NCBI GenBank assembly: GCA_003561495.1
Contig: PWWM01000083.1
Coordinates: 1-8,377 of the forward strand
Reading direction: 5' to 3'
DNA from: Gammaproteobacteria bacterium
GTDB lineage: Bacteria > Pseudomonadota > Gammaproteobacteria > Xanthomonadales > Wenzhouxiangellaceae
Length of the DNA stretch: 8,377 nt
Shown: positions 1 to 6,155 of the stretch, piece after piece
How positions within the stretch are numbered: the stretch's first letter is position 1
Layout of the letters: the number at the start of each line of letters is the position of its first letter
Translations under genes and position numbers: made by a program
The notes under the pieces: model-generated
The model's input: the letters and a program-made list of their open reading frames with translations, nothing else
What the model was told of the DNA's origin: nothing
Database searches by the model: none

Positions 1-18
1 CACCTTTCACCTTTCACC
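1..18. repeat. Heptad tandem repeat, truncated by window edge
   Basis: Two full copies of CACCTTT followed by CACC give a perfect 7-bp period over 18 bases, ending 9 bases beyond the stop codon of the leftward MarR-family gene. Read on the other strand the unit is GGTGAAA, which fits the GG-first heptad family seen in three other gaps of this window. Only one side of the element is visible; a further part may lie to the left of the window. It is too short to be convincing alone, and the call rests on the longer arrays elsewhere. Confidence 0.6.
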
Positions 19-27
19 GTTGTTTCT

Positions 28-456
28 TCACTCCCGACTCGCCGCCAACAATTTCTCCACCAACCGATCAAGTTGCTCCCGCTCTTTCGTCGTCAGCACA
101 GCCAGCAGATTTCTTTCGCATTCCAGGGCTGCCGGCGCGATCGCCTCATAAACCGCCTCGCCCTCCTGGCTCAAATGCAGGTGCTTGGCGCGCCGGTCGC
201 TGCGATTGGCGCGGCGCTCCACGCGCCCGGCATCTTCCAACCGGCGCAAGGCCCGGCTGACGGCCACCTTGTCCATGGCTGATTTTCCAGCCACCTCGGT
301 CGCAGAGATTCCCGGAAATCGGCCGAGAATCGCAATCACCCGCCACTCCGTTACGCCGAGGTCAAATCGCTGCTCATAGGTTCGGGCGATGCTGCGGCTG
401 ATCTGATTGGACAACAGCGATAAACGATAGGGCAGGAATTGTTCCAGTTCGAGCAT
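28..456 (-). CDS. MarR-family transcriptional regulator, probable repressor of the homogentisate pathway
   Basis: This 142-residue protein has the size and layout of a MarR-type dimeric winged-helix regulator. Residues 1-30 form the N-terminal dimerisation helix (FLPYRLSLLSNQISR), residues 33-75 the helix-turn-helix with a recognition helix around MDKVAVSRALRRLE (61-74), and residues 80-95 the wing with the typical D-x-R-R motif (S86 D87 R88 R89). A C-terminal dimerisation helix follows. The chosen ATG places the conserved N-terminal helix at the start; no clear Shine-Dalgarno is visible upstream. It is divergent from hppD across about 100 bases, and a pseudopalindrome there is a natural binding site. 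Control of tyrosine/homogentisate catabolism and possible autoregulation are inferred from this arrangement. The effector is unknown; a pathway intermediate such as homogentisate would be the obvious guess. Confidence 0.9.
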   Translation of the reverse strand: MLELEQFLPYRLSLLSNQISRSIARTYEQRFDLGVTEWRVIAILGRFPGISATEVAGKSAMDKVAVSRALRRLEDAGRVERRANRSDRRAKHLHLSQEGEAVYEAIAPAALECERNLLAVLTTKEREQLDRLVEKLLAASRE

Positions 457-474
457 GAATCGGGGCGTGGATGC

Positions 475-503
475 TTGAATTTGGTTTCAAATGTAACTAA
501 TAT
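475..503 (+). promoter_or_regulatory. Candidate sigma70 promoter for hppD
   Basis: TTGAAT at 475-480 and TAATAT at 498-503 are separated by exactly 17 bases and face hppD. Transcription would begin near 510, leaving a leader of about 48 bases before the preferred start codon. The spacer is filled by the 481-500 pseudopalindrome. The -35 is close to consensus and the -10 moderately so. It has not been tested experimentally. Confidence 0.55.
481..500. promoter_or_regulatory. Candidate MarR operator, 20-bp pseudopalindrome
   Basis: The 20 bases read TTgGTTtCAaaTGtAACtAA, with capitals marking symmetric positions: 7 of 10 base pairs obey dyad symmetry about 490/491. Size, AT-rich character and symmetry fit sites bound by MarR-family dimers. 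It lies between the -35 and -10 of the hppD promoter and covers the proposed -10 of the divergent regulator gene, so a bound protein would be expected to block both. The link to the neighbouring regulator is inferred. Confidence 0.55.
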
Positions 504-518
504 TGCAGGGATCAGCAA
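490..518 (-). promoter_or_regulatory. Candidate promoter for the MarR-family gene
   Basis: On the minus strand TTGCTG (513-518) and TACATT (490-495) are 17 bases apart and point to the regulator start at 456, predicting a leader of roughly 25-30 bases. The match to consensus is moderate. It overlaps the hppD promoter face to face and shares the candidate operator. Confidence 0.4.
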
Positions 519-530
519 GTCCCACTGCAA
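503..530. repeat. Imperfect inverted repeat in the hppD leader
   Basis: TTGCAGGGA (503-511) pairs with TCCC (520-523) and TGCAA (526-530), giving nine base pairs interrupted by a 2-base AC bulge around an 8-base loop. It overlaps the predicted hppD transcription start, so it could be a second operator site or a 5' leader hairpin. Nothing further identifies it. Confidence 0.35.
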
Positions 531-545
531 AACAGATTTCAGCCC

Positions 546-551
546 GAGGAG
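546..551 (+). promoter_or_regulatory. Ribosome binding site that decides the hppD start
   Basis: GAGGAG directly abuts the in-frame ATG at 552 and sits 6 bases before the in-frame ATG at 558. Only the second spacing suits initiation, so 558 is the preferred start. Confidence 0.7.
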
Positions 552-557
552 ATGGCC

Positions 558-1604
558 ATGAGCGAACAACGTCCCAACCCGCTGGGCGTCCAGCAATTCG
601 AATTCATCGAGTATGCAGCCCCGGATGCCGGCCTGCTGCATGAACTGTTCAAGAACCTCGGCTTTACCGCCGTGGCTCGACACAAGTCCCGGCCGGTCAC
701 CCTGTATCGCCAGGGCGGTATTGATTTCCTTGTCAATGAAATCCCGGATTCCTTTGCCAGCGACTTCACCGCGGCTCATGGCCCGGCCTGTACCGGTTTC
801 GCCCTGCGCGTCAGTGACCCCCACCAGGCTCGAGAGGCCGCCCTGGCCAATGGTGGCAAGGCCGTAGCCCACAAGCCCGACACCCTGGCCATTGATGCTC
901 CCTGCATATCCGGCATCGGCGGCAGCGTGCTGTACCTGACCGCTGGTCGCGGGGAACTGGAAAAAGAGTTCGAGTTCATCGACGGGGTGGACCGTCACCC
1001 GAAAGGGGTTGGACTGACTTTCATCGATCACCTCACCCACAATGTCCACAACGGAAACATGGCTCAGTGGGCGGAGTTCTACGAAAAGCTGTTCGGCTTT
1101 TTCGAGGTCAAGTACTTCGACATCAAGGGCCAGCAGACCGGCCTGCGCTCCAAGGCCATGACCGCCCCGAATGGCCGGATTTCCATCCCGATCAACGAAT
1201 CGGAGGATCCTAAAAGCCAGATCAACGAGTACCTGGACGAATACCAGGGCGAGGGCGTCCAACACATTGCCCTGTACACCGAAAATATCTACGAATCGGT
1301 CGAAGCCCTGCATGCCAATGGCATTGACTTTCTGGACACACCGGATACGTATTTTGATGTCATTGACCAACGCATCCCCAATCACGGCGAAGATGTCGAG
1401 CGCATGCGCAAGAACAAGATCCTGATCGATGCAGACCGCAACGACCCGAGCAAGCAGCTGTTGCAGATCTTCACCCAGACCAACATTGGCCCGATCTTTT
1501 TCGAGATCATTCAGCGCAAGGGCAACGATGGTTTTGGCGAAGGCAACTTCCAGGCCCTGTTCGAGGCAATCGAGCGCGACCAGCAAAAACGCGGGGTGCT
1601 TTAG
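558..1604 (+). CDS. hppD: 4-hydroxyphenylpyruvate dioxygenase
   Basis: This enzyme converts 4-hydroxyphenylpyruvate and O2 to homogentisate and CO2, the entry step of the homogentisate pathway, in the cytoplasm with Fe(II). The 348-residue product is close to the bacterial family length (about 350-360). It has the two vicinal-oxygen-chelate domains, roughly residues 8-145 and 150-340. The expected 2-His-1-carboxylate iron ligands are present: H158 in DHLTHNV, H236 in GVQHIALYT and E316 in FFEIIQRKG. The signature C-terminal segment GFGEGNFQALFEAIERDQ is intact; it forms the helix that closes the active site. An in-frame ATG two codons earlier is rejected because the GAGGAG site would touch it. 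hmgA starts 27 bases downstream, so the two are probably co-transcribed, likely under control of the divergent MarR regulator. Confidence 0.97.
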   Translation: MSEQRPNPLGVQQFEFIEYAAPDAGLLHELFKNLGFTAVARHKSRPVTLYRQGGIDFLVNEIPDSFASDFTAAHGPACTGFALRVSDPHQAREAALANGGKAVAHKPDTLAIDAPCISGIGGSVLYLTAGRGELEKEFEFIDGVDRHPKGVGLTFIDHLTHNVHNGNMAQWAEFYEKLFGFFEVKYFDIKGQQTGLRSKAMTAPNGRISIPINESEDPKSQINEYLDEYQGEGVQHIALYTENIYESVEALHANGIDFLDTPDTYFDVIDQRIPNHGEDVERMRKNKILIDADRNDPSKQLLQIFTQTNIGPIFFEIIQRKGNDGFGEGNFQALFEAIERDQQKRGVL

Positions 1605-1631
1605 ACGCAGCAACAACGGAGCTAGCCAAAC

Positions 1632-2762
1632 ATGAAGAAATGGATCACACACCCCAAGACTGAAGGCCGAACCAGTCGGCAGGCGCACTGCGACCTGCCC
1701 GAAGGCACCTATGAGCGTGAACTGGGCAAGGAAGGGTTCTTTGGCCCGGCCTCGCACATGTACCACACCCACATGCCCACCGGCTGGGTGGATTTCGAAG
1801 GGCCGTTGCAACCGCGCGCCTTCGACACCACGAAAATGAAAGGTCACGGCGGCTCACCCTGGGAAGCCACCGAGTTGATGCACAACGCCCATTGCCGTTT
1901 CCGTTGCTGGCACTCCGATGGACGCATGGATCACCTGGTGCGCAACGGTGATGGTGACGAACTGCTGTTCATCCACTCCGGCGCCGGCGACCTGTTCTGT
2001 GATTACGGCCACATGAGCTTCCGCGACGGCGATTACATCATGCTGCCGCGCGGCACCATGTGGCGGATCGAATCCGAGGCTCCGGTCGAGATGCTGCTGA
2101 TCGAGGCGACCAATTCCAGCTACATGCTACCCGAGAAGGGGCTGGTCGGCCCGCATGCCATCTTCGACCCGGCCATGCTCGACACACCCGAGATCAACGA
2201 CGCCTTCCGAGCCCAGCAAGGCGAGGATGAATGGAAGGTGGTCATCAAGCGTCGCAACCGCCTGTCGACCATGACCTACCCGTTCAATCCGCTTGATGCC
2301 GTCGGCTGGAAGGGTGATCTGATGCCGGTGAAAATCAACTGGCGCGACATCCGTCCGCTGATGAGCCACCGCTATCACCTGCCGCCGTCGGCCCACACCA
2401 CCTTCGTGGCCCATCGCTTCGTGGTCTGCACCTTCGTGCCACGCCCGTTCGAAATGGCCGAGGATGCGTTGAAAGTGCCGTTCTTTCACAACAACGACGA
2501 CTATGACGAGGTGCTGTTCTATCACGCCGGCAACTTCTTCTCACGCGACAACATCCACCCCGGCATGATCACCCTCCATCCCTGCGGCTTCACCCATGGG
2601 CCGCACCCGAAGGCCATGAAGAACGCCTTCAAGCCCAAGGCCGACGCCACCGAGGAAGTCGCCGTCATGCTCGACACCCGCGATGCGCTGGAAGTGACCG
2701 GCGAGGCGGAGAAGATTGAATTCGAGGAATACGTGAATAGTTGGAAAGGAGGGGAAAAGTAG
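1632..2762 (+). CDS. hmgA: Homogentisate 1,2-dioxygenase (short form)
   Basis: This enzyme opens the homogentisate ring to 4-maleylacetoacetate using Fe(II) and O2. At 376 residues it is shorter than the 430-450 residue human/Pseudomonas type and resembles the compact form found in various bacteria. The N-terminal part contains the HMYHTHMPTGW stretch and the central cupin DELLFIHSGAGDL. Likely iron ligands, by analogy with human H335/E341/H371, are H286 in FFHNN, E293 in DYDEV and H322 in FTHGPHP. H255 in SAHTTF may be the catalytic histidine, though that alignment is by eye. GGAG lies 10 bases before the ATG. It follows hppD by 27 bases and precedes fahA, in pathway order. The stop is followed within 7 bases by an array of 7-bp repeats. 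Confidence 0.93.
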   Translation: MKKWITHPKTEGRTSRQAHCDLPEGTYERELGKEGFFGPASHMYHTHMPTGWVDFEGPLQPRAFDTTKMKGHGGSPWEATELMHNAHCRFRCWHSDGRMDHLVRNGDGDELLFIHSGAGDLFCDYGHMSFRDGDYIMLPRGTMWRIESEAPVEMLLIEATNSSYMLPEKGLVGPHAIFDPAMLDTPEINDAFRAQQGEDEWKVVIKRRNRLSTMTYPFNPLDAVGWKGDLMPVKINWRDIRPLMSHRYHLPPSAHTTFVAHRFVVCTFVPRPFEMAEDALKVPFFHNNDDYDEVLFYHAGNFFSRDNIHPGMITLHPCGFTHGPHPKAMKNAFKPKADATEEVAVMLDTRDALEVTGEAEKIEFEEYVNSWKGGEK

Positions 2763-2768
2763 GGATGA

Positions 2769-2940
2769 GGTTTAAGGTTTAAGGTTTAAGGAAAAGACGG
2801 GTTCCGGTTTCCGGGTTCCGGTTTCCGGACCCCCCTGAACCCTGAACCCTGAACCCTGAACCCTTGCTCCTTGATCCTTGAACCTTGATCCTTGAACCTT
2901 GATCCTCGTCCTTAACCCTTAAACCTTAACCCTTAAACCT
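2769..2940. repeat. Large palindromic cluster of degenerate heptad repeats
   Basis: Almost the whole hmgA-fahA gap is made of 7-bp units. In order: GGTTTAA x3 plus GG (2769-2791); a 7-base break; GGGTTCC/GGTTTCC alternating, four units (2799-2826); a 6-base switch; CCCTGAA x4 (2833-2860) and CCCTTGC; alternating TCCTTGA/ACCTTGA, five units (2868-2902); a 6-base slip; then CCTTAA, CCCTTAA, ACCTTAA, CCCTTAA and ACCT (2910-2940). Units are GG-first left of about 2829 and CC-first right of it. The outer blocks are mutually complementary over 24 bases with one mismatch, and the inner blocks are weakly complementary. No coding frame or T-tract terminator is visible. Function is unknown; similar arrays occur at three other places in the window. 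Confidence 0.9.
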
Positions 2941-2948
2941 GTCTTCAA

Positions 2949-3935
2949 ATGAAACTAGCAACTCTCAAAAAAGGCGGCCGCGACGGCACCCTGATCGTCG
3001 TCAGCCGTGACCTCAAGCAGGCCGTGGAGGCCACTGGTATTGCCCCGACATTGCAAGCGGCGCTGGATCACTGGGATGCAGCTGCACCCCGTCTGTCGGC
3101 GTTGTTCGATGACCTGATGGACGGCAAGGCCGAGGGCAGCTTCGCGTTGAAGCTCGAAGCACTGGCTGCTCCATTGCCGCGCTGTTACCAGTTCGTTGAC
3201 GGTTCGGCCTACCTGCCGCATGTGGAGCGGGTGCGCAAGGCGCGCGGCGCCGAAGTGCCCGAAAGCTTTTTCACCGATCCATTGATGTACCAGGCGGTTT
3301 CGGATGGCTTCATGGGGCCGCTTGATGACATCGCCATGGCCTCGACTGAATGGGGCATCGACTTTGAATCCGAGATCGGCGTGATCACTGATGATGTACC
3401 GATGGGCGCCAGCCCGCAAGAGTGTGCCGAGCACATCCAACTGGTCACCATCCTCAACGATGTCTCGTTGCGAAACCTGATCCCGGGCGAGCTGGCCAAA
3501 GGCTTCGGTTTCCTGCAGTCCAAGCCACGCTCGACGCTGGCCCCGGTGGTAGTCACCCCCGACGAGCTCGGCGATGCCTGGCAGAACGAAAAGCTTCACC
3601 TGCCGCTGATCACCCACTTGAACGGAAATTTGTTCGGTGAACCCGAAGCCGGCGAAGACATGCAGTTTTCCTTTGCCGAGCTGCTTGCCCATGCCGCCAA
3701 GTCTCGGCCTCTGGCCGCCGGCACCCTGCTCGGGTCCGGCACCATCGCCAATCAGGACACCGGCAAGGGCGCCTCCTGCCTGGCGGAAAAGCGCATGCTG
3801 GAAATCATCGCCAACGGCAAGCCCGAGACCCCTTTCATGAAGTTTGGCGATGAAGTCCGAATCGAGATGAAAAGCCGCGATGGTGAATCGATCTTCGGAC
3901 CGATCGAGCAGAAGGTGGTGGAGTACCGGCGCTGA
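2949..3935 (+). CDS. fahA: Fumarylacetoacetase (short bacterial form)
   Basis: This enzyme hydrolyses 4-fumarylacetoacetate to fumarate and acetoacetate, the last pathway step. At 328 residues it is shorter than the roughly 420-residue animal enzyme and matches the compact bacterial type. An N-terminal domain is followed by the FAH fold. By comparison with mouse FAH, probable metal ligands are D84 (VDGSAYLPH), E140 and E142 (FESEIGV) and D171 (LNDVSLR). H91, seven residues after D84, fits the catalytic histidine, and K192 (LQSKPRS) the conserved lysine. The start agrees with the conserved MKLATLKKG opening. Oddly, no Shine-Dalgarno is visible: the heptad cluster ends 8 bases before the ATG. 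It lies between hmgA and maiA, although the isomerase acts earlier in the pathway. Specificity for fumarylacetoacetate is supported by the neighbours. Confidence 0.93.
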   Translation: MKLATLKKGGRDGTLIVVSRDLKQAVEATGIAPTLQAALDHWDAAAPRLSALFDDLMDGKAEGSFALKLEALAAPLPRCYQFVDGSAYLPHVERVRKARGAEVPESFFTDPLMYQAVSDGFMGPLDDIAMASTEWGIDFESEIGVITDDVPMGASPQECAEHIQLVTILNDVSLRNLIPGELAKGFGFLQSKPRSTLAPVVVTPDELGDAWQNEKLHLPLITHLNGNLFGEPEAGEDMQFSFAELLAHAAKSRPLAAGTLLGSGTIANQDTGKGASCLAEKRMLEIIANGKPETPFMKFGDEVRIEMKSRDGESIFGPIEQKVVEYRR

Positions 3936-3943
3936 CGCGCCGG

Positions 3944-4020
3944 ACGGTTTCCGGTTGACGGGTTCCGGTTTCGGGAAAACCGGATCGGAGCCTCCCCGGA
4001 AACCGGAACCCGGAAACCGT
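3944..4020. repeat. Heptad-based imperfect palindrome between fahA and maiA
   Basis: The left half carries heptads such as GGTTTCC, GGTTGAC, GGGTTCC and GGTTTC, and the right half the complementary CC-first units. The inner stem pairs 3959-3972 with 3999-4012 over 14 perfect base pairs, and after a one-base bulge three further G-C pairs extend it inward. The outer stem pairs ACGGTTTC (3944-3951) with GAAACCGT (4013-4020). The only difference between outer and inner stems is 7 unpaired bases, 3952-3958, exactly one heptad. No T-run follows, so it is not a standard intrinsic terminator, although it could affect mRNA stability or readthrough into maiA. Confidence 0.85.
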
Positions 4021-4073
4021 TACGCTGAGCCTTCACGAGTCCAGCAAGGCTAGCCCAGACTAAAGAGTTCAAC

Positions 4074-4730
4074 ATGAGCAACAAACTGGTTCTTTACTCG
4101 TATTGGCGCTCCTCAGCCAGCTACCGGGTGCGCATGGCGCTGAACCTGAAGGGGCTGGACTACGAGCTCCGGCCGGTGCATCTGGTACGTGAAGGAGGCG
4201 AGCAGTTTGGCGCCGATTACACCCGCCTCAACCCCCAGCAACTGGTGCCGACGCTGGTTCATGGCCAGACGGTCATCACCCAGTCCATGGCCATGCTTGA
4301 ATACCTGGAAGAGATTCATCCCGAACCGGCGTTGTTGCCGGCTGACCCGGCCGGCCGGGTCAGGGTCAGAGCCATTGCTCAGGCGATTGCCTGTGACATT
4401 CACCCGCTCAACAACCTGCGGGTTTTGAAACATCTGGTCACCCGACTGGGTCTGGCCGACGACCAGAAGCTGGAGTGGTACCGGCACTGGACCGAATCCG
4501 GATTGGCCGCGATCGAGCGCATGCTGGACGACGATAGGCGCACCGGAGAATTCTGCCACGGAGATACACCCACTTTCGCTGACTGTTGTCTGCTGCCACA
4601 GGTCTATAATGCCCACAGATTCAATTGCGACCTGACGGGACTGGACCGGATCAACCGTATCAGTGACAATCTGCTGGCGCTATCAAGCGTCGAGCGAGCC
4701 GTTCCGGAAAACCAGCCCGACGCTGATTGA
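4074..4730 (+). CDS. maiA: Maleylacetoacetate isomerase (zeta-class glutathione transferase)
   Basis: This enzyme uses glutathione to isomerise 4-maleylacetoacetate to 4-fumarylacetoacetate, linking HmgA to FahA. The 218 residues form a thioredoxin-like N-terminal domain (about 4-85) and an all-helical C-terminal domain. The zeta-class active-site motif is S13-S14-A15-S16-Y17-R18-V19-R20. Alanine replaces the cysteine of the textbook SSCS form, a variant I believe is common in bacteria. L57-V58-P59 gives the cis-proline that binds the glutathione backbone, and Q70-S71 the gamma-glutamyl contact. AAAGAG lies 6 bases before the ATG. The start is 138 bases after fahA, beyond a palindromic heptad element, so co-transcription is likely but not certain. 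It completes the cluster. Confidence 0.93.
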   Translation: MSNKLVLYSYWRSSASYRVRMALNLKGLDYELRPVHLVREGGEQFGADYTRLNPQQLVPTLVHGQTVITQSMAMLEYLEEIHPEPALLPADPAGRVRVRAIAQAIACDIHPLNNLRVLKHLVTRLGLADDQKLEWYRHWTESGLAAIERMLDDDRRTGEFCHGDTPTFADCCLLPQVYNAHRFNCDLTGLDRINRISDNLLALSSVERAVPENQPDAD

Positions 4731-4780
4731 ATGATCCTGATCACTCCACTCCAGCCGAGCGGACGATTGAGCAAGTCACC

Positions 4781-5161
4781 ATGAATCAAATTCGAATCAC
4801 CCTGGGCATCCTCCTTGGACTGGCCGTGGCCGGCTGCGCCACCATCCCGCCGGATCCAGGCATGCTGGATGATGCGCGCGATGCCATCGCGCAGGCCGAA
4901 GACGCCGACGCTAGCGAATACGCCCCCCTGGAATTGCGCTTTGCCCGCGAACGCCTGGAAAAGGCCGAGCAAGCCCTGGTCGATGGCGATGGCGACGAGG
5001 TCCGCCGACTGGCCGATGAGGCGGAAATCGAGGCGCTGCTGGCCCTGGCCCGCACACAAGCAGCTCTGACCCGCGCCGACCTGACCCAGCGCCAGCGCGA
5101 GCTGGAACAGCTCAAGGCAGATCTGGTCGAAGCCTTCGGAGAAGAGGTGCTTGAGCGATGA
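4781..5161 (+). CDS. Small DUF4398-type lipoprotein
   Basis: The 126-residue product begins with a lipoprotein signal peptide: a hydrophobic stretch at residues 6-18 and lipobox V16-A17-G18-C19. The mature part is almost entirely charged, predicted helical, and rich in Ala, Glu and Arg, with the YAPLELRFARERLEKAEQAL pattern typical of DUF4398 (about residues 28-100). It is probably anchored to the outer membrane facing the periplasm; its role is unknown. The frame is open back to a TTG at 4727 that overlaps the maiA stop, but that would place 18 polar residues ahead of the signal peptide, so the ATG at 4781 is preferred. Its Shine-Dalgarno is weak. The stop overlaps the next start as ATGA, implying translational coupling with the OmpA-like lipoprotein. 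Confidence 0.85.
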   Translation: MNQIRITLGILLGLAVAGCATIPPDPGMLDDARDAIAQAEDADASEYAPLELRFARERLEKAEQALVDGDGDEVRRLADEAEIEALLALARTQAALTRADLTQRQRELEQLKADLVEAFGEEVLER

Positions 5162-6135
5162 CACGAATTTTTCTGATGTCTCTGATCATCATCGGTCTGG
5201 CCGCATGCGCGGCCCAGCCCCGTGATGACAGTGCTCTGGACAACCTGCAGGCCGACCTGGCCGCCTTTCGGGACAACACCGACCTGTCCTCTCTGGTGCC
5301 ACTGTCACTGGCCGAAGCCGAGCGGGCCGTGCGCCGTGCCGGCAGCGAAGGCTTGAGCGAGGCAGAACGTCGGCACCGTATTCACATGGCCGAAAAACGC
5401 ATCGAGATTGCCCGGGCCGAAGCGCACCGTGAGCAGGCTCGCGAGCGCCGTGATGAGGTCGAGAGCCAGCGTACCCGGCTGCTGCTGCGCGCCAGCCGCC
5501 TGGAAGTCGAACAAGCCCGCCGCGAAGCCGAACAGGCCCACATGCTCTCGCGCGCCACCATGGAAGAAATCGAACGCACCCGACACCAGGCCATGACCGC
5601 CGAGGAACGTCGCGAGGAAGCCGCCCGGCAGGCCGACCAGGCACGCGAGGAAGCAGAAGCGGCCCGAAGACTTACAGAAGCCCAGGCCACCGAACTCGAG
5701 CTGGCCTGGCAGGAAGCTGAAATGGCGGTCGAGGCGGCCGAGTCCCTGCGTCGACGGCTGGAACTTCTTGAACTGCGCCAGACCGATCGCGGCGTCGTAG
5801 TCACCCTGGGCGACGTGTTGTTCGAGTTGGGCGAAACCGATCTTCAACCGGCCGCCAGGGACAACCTTCAGGATGTCGTCGATCTTTTGCAAACCGAACC
5901 GGACAAGCGCATCCGCATTGAAGGCCACACCGACTCGACCGGACCGGCCAGTGTCAATCTGAGAATCTCTCAGGAGCGAGCCGAGGCTGTCGAGCGTGAA
6001 CTGGTGGCGATGGGCATAGGGGCCGATCGCATCCAGTCGGTGGGTATGGGCGAAGATTTTCCGATCGCCAGCAATGACGACCCCGAAGGCCGCAGCCGCA
6101 ACCGTCGAGTGGATGTCATTCTGCTCGACGACTGA
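5158..6135 (+). CDS. Lipoprotein with DUF4398-like/coiled-coil region and C-terminal OmpA domain
   Basis: The 325-residue product has a lipobox L14-A15-A16-C17 after a short hydrophobic signal. Residues 30-75 resemble the DUF4398 pattern (VPLSLAEAERAVRRA). Residues about 80-205 form a long run of Ala/Glu/Arg/Gln, very likely an extended helix or coiled coil. Residues about 212-325 are an OmpA/Pal-like domain with GDVLFELGETDL, the G256-H257-T258-D259 motif and R274 in SQERAEAVE, which supply the aspartate and arginine that bind the diaminopimelate of peptidoglycan; NRRVDVILL closes the domain. It probably tethers outer membrane to cell wall. It is coupled to the preceding lipoprotein by a 4-base overlap, and GAGG lies 10 bases before the ATG. 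Exact function is not known. Confidence 0.92.
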   Translation: MTRIFLMSLIIIGLAACAAQPRDDSALDNLQADLAAFRDNTDLSSLVPLSLAEAERAVRRAGSEGLSEAERRHRIHMAEKRIEIARAEAHREQARERRDEVESQRTRLLLRASRLEVEQARREAEQAHMLSRATMEEIERTRHQAMTAEERREEAARQADQAREEAEAARRLTEAQATELELAWQEAEMAVEAAESLRRRLELLELRQTDRGVVVTLGDVLFELGETDLQPAARDNLQDVVDLLQTEPDKRIRIEGHTDSTGPASVNLRISQERAEAVERELVAMGIGADRIQSVGMGEDFPIASNDDPEGRSRNRRVDVILLDD

Positions 6136-6155
6136 ACGATTTTTGTCCCGGCCTA

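Noticed and set aside
552..557. Two extra codons (ATG GCC) at the start of hppD
   Set aside because: GAGGAG directly touches this ATG, leaving no spacing for initiation, whereas it is 6 bases from the ATG at 558.
351..1847. A 498-codon open frame antisense to hppD and the start of hmgA
   Set aside because: The plus strand encodes a full HPPD with all iron ligands. The antisense translation has no recognisable domain, and long antisense frames are common in GC-rich coding DNA. The same applies to the long antisense frames opposite fahA, the OmpA lipoprotein and cbs.
2769..2940. CRISPR array
   Set aside because: Units are 7 bp with no spacers and no 23-40 bp direct repeats, and there are no cas genes nearby.
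3944..4020. Standard intrinsic terminator between fahA and maiA
   Set aside because: There is a strong stem but no T-tract on either side, and the same structure occurs elsewhere as part of the heptad family.
4732..4743. 12-bp near-palindrome TGATCCTGATCA after maiA
   Set aside because: It is short, isolated, has no T-run and no promoter context, so it is easily explained by chance.
4727..4780. N-terminal extension of the small lipoprotein from a TTG overlapping the maiA stop
   Set aside because: It would put 18 polar residues ahead of a standard lipoprotein signal peptide; the ATG at 4781 starts the signal correctly.
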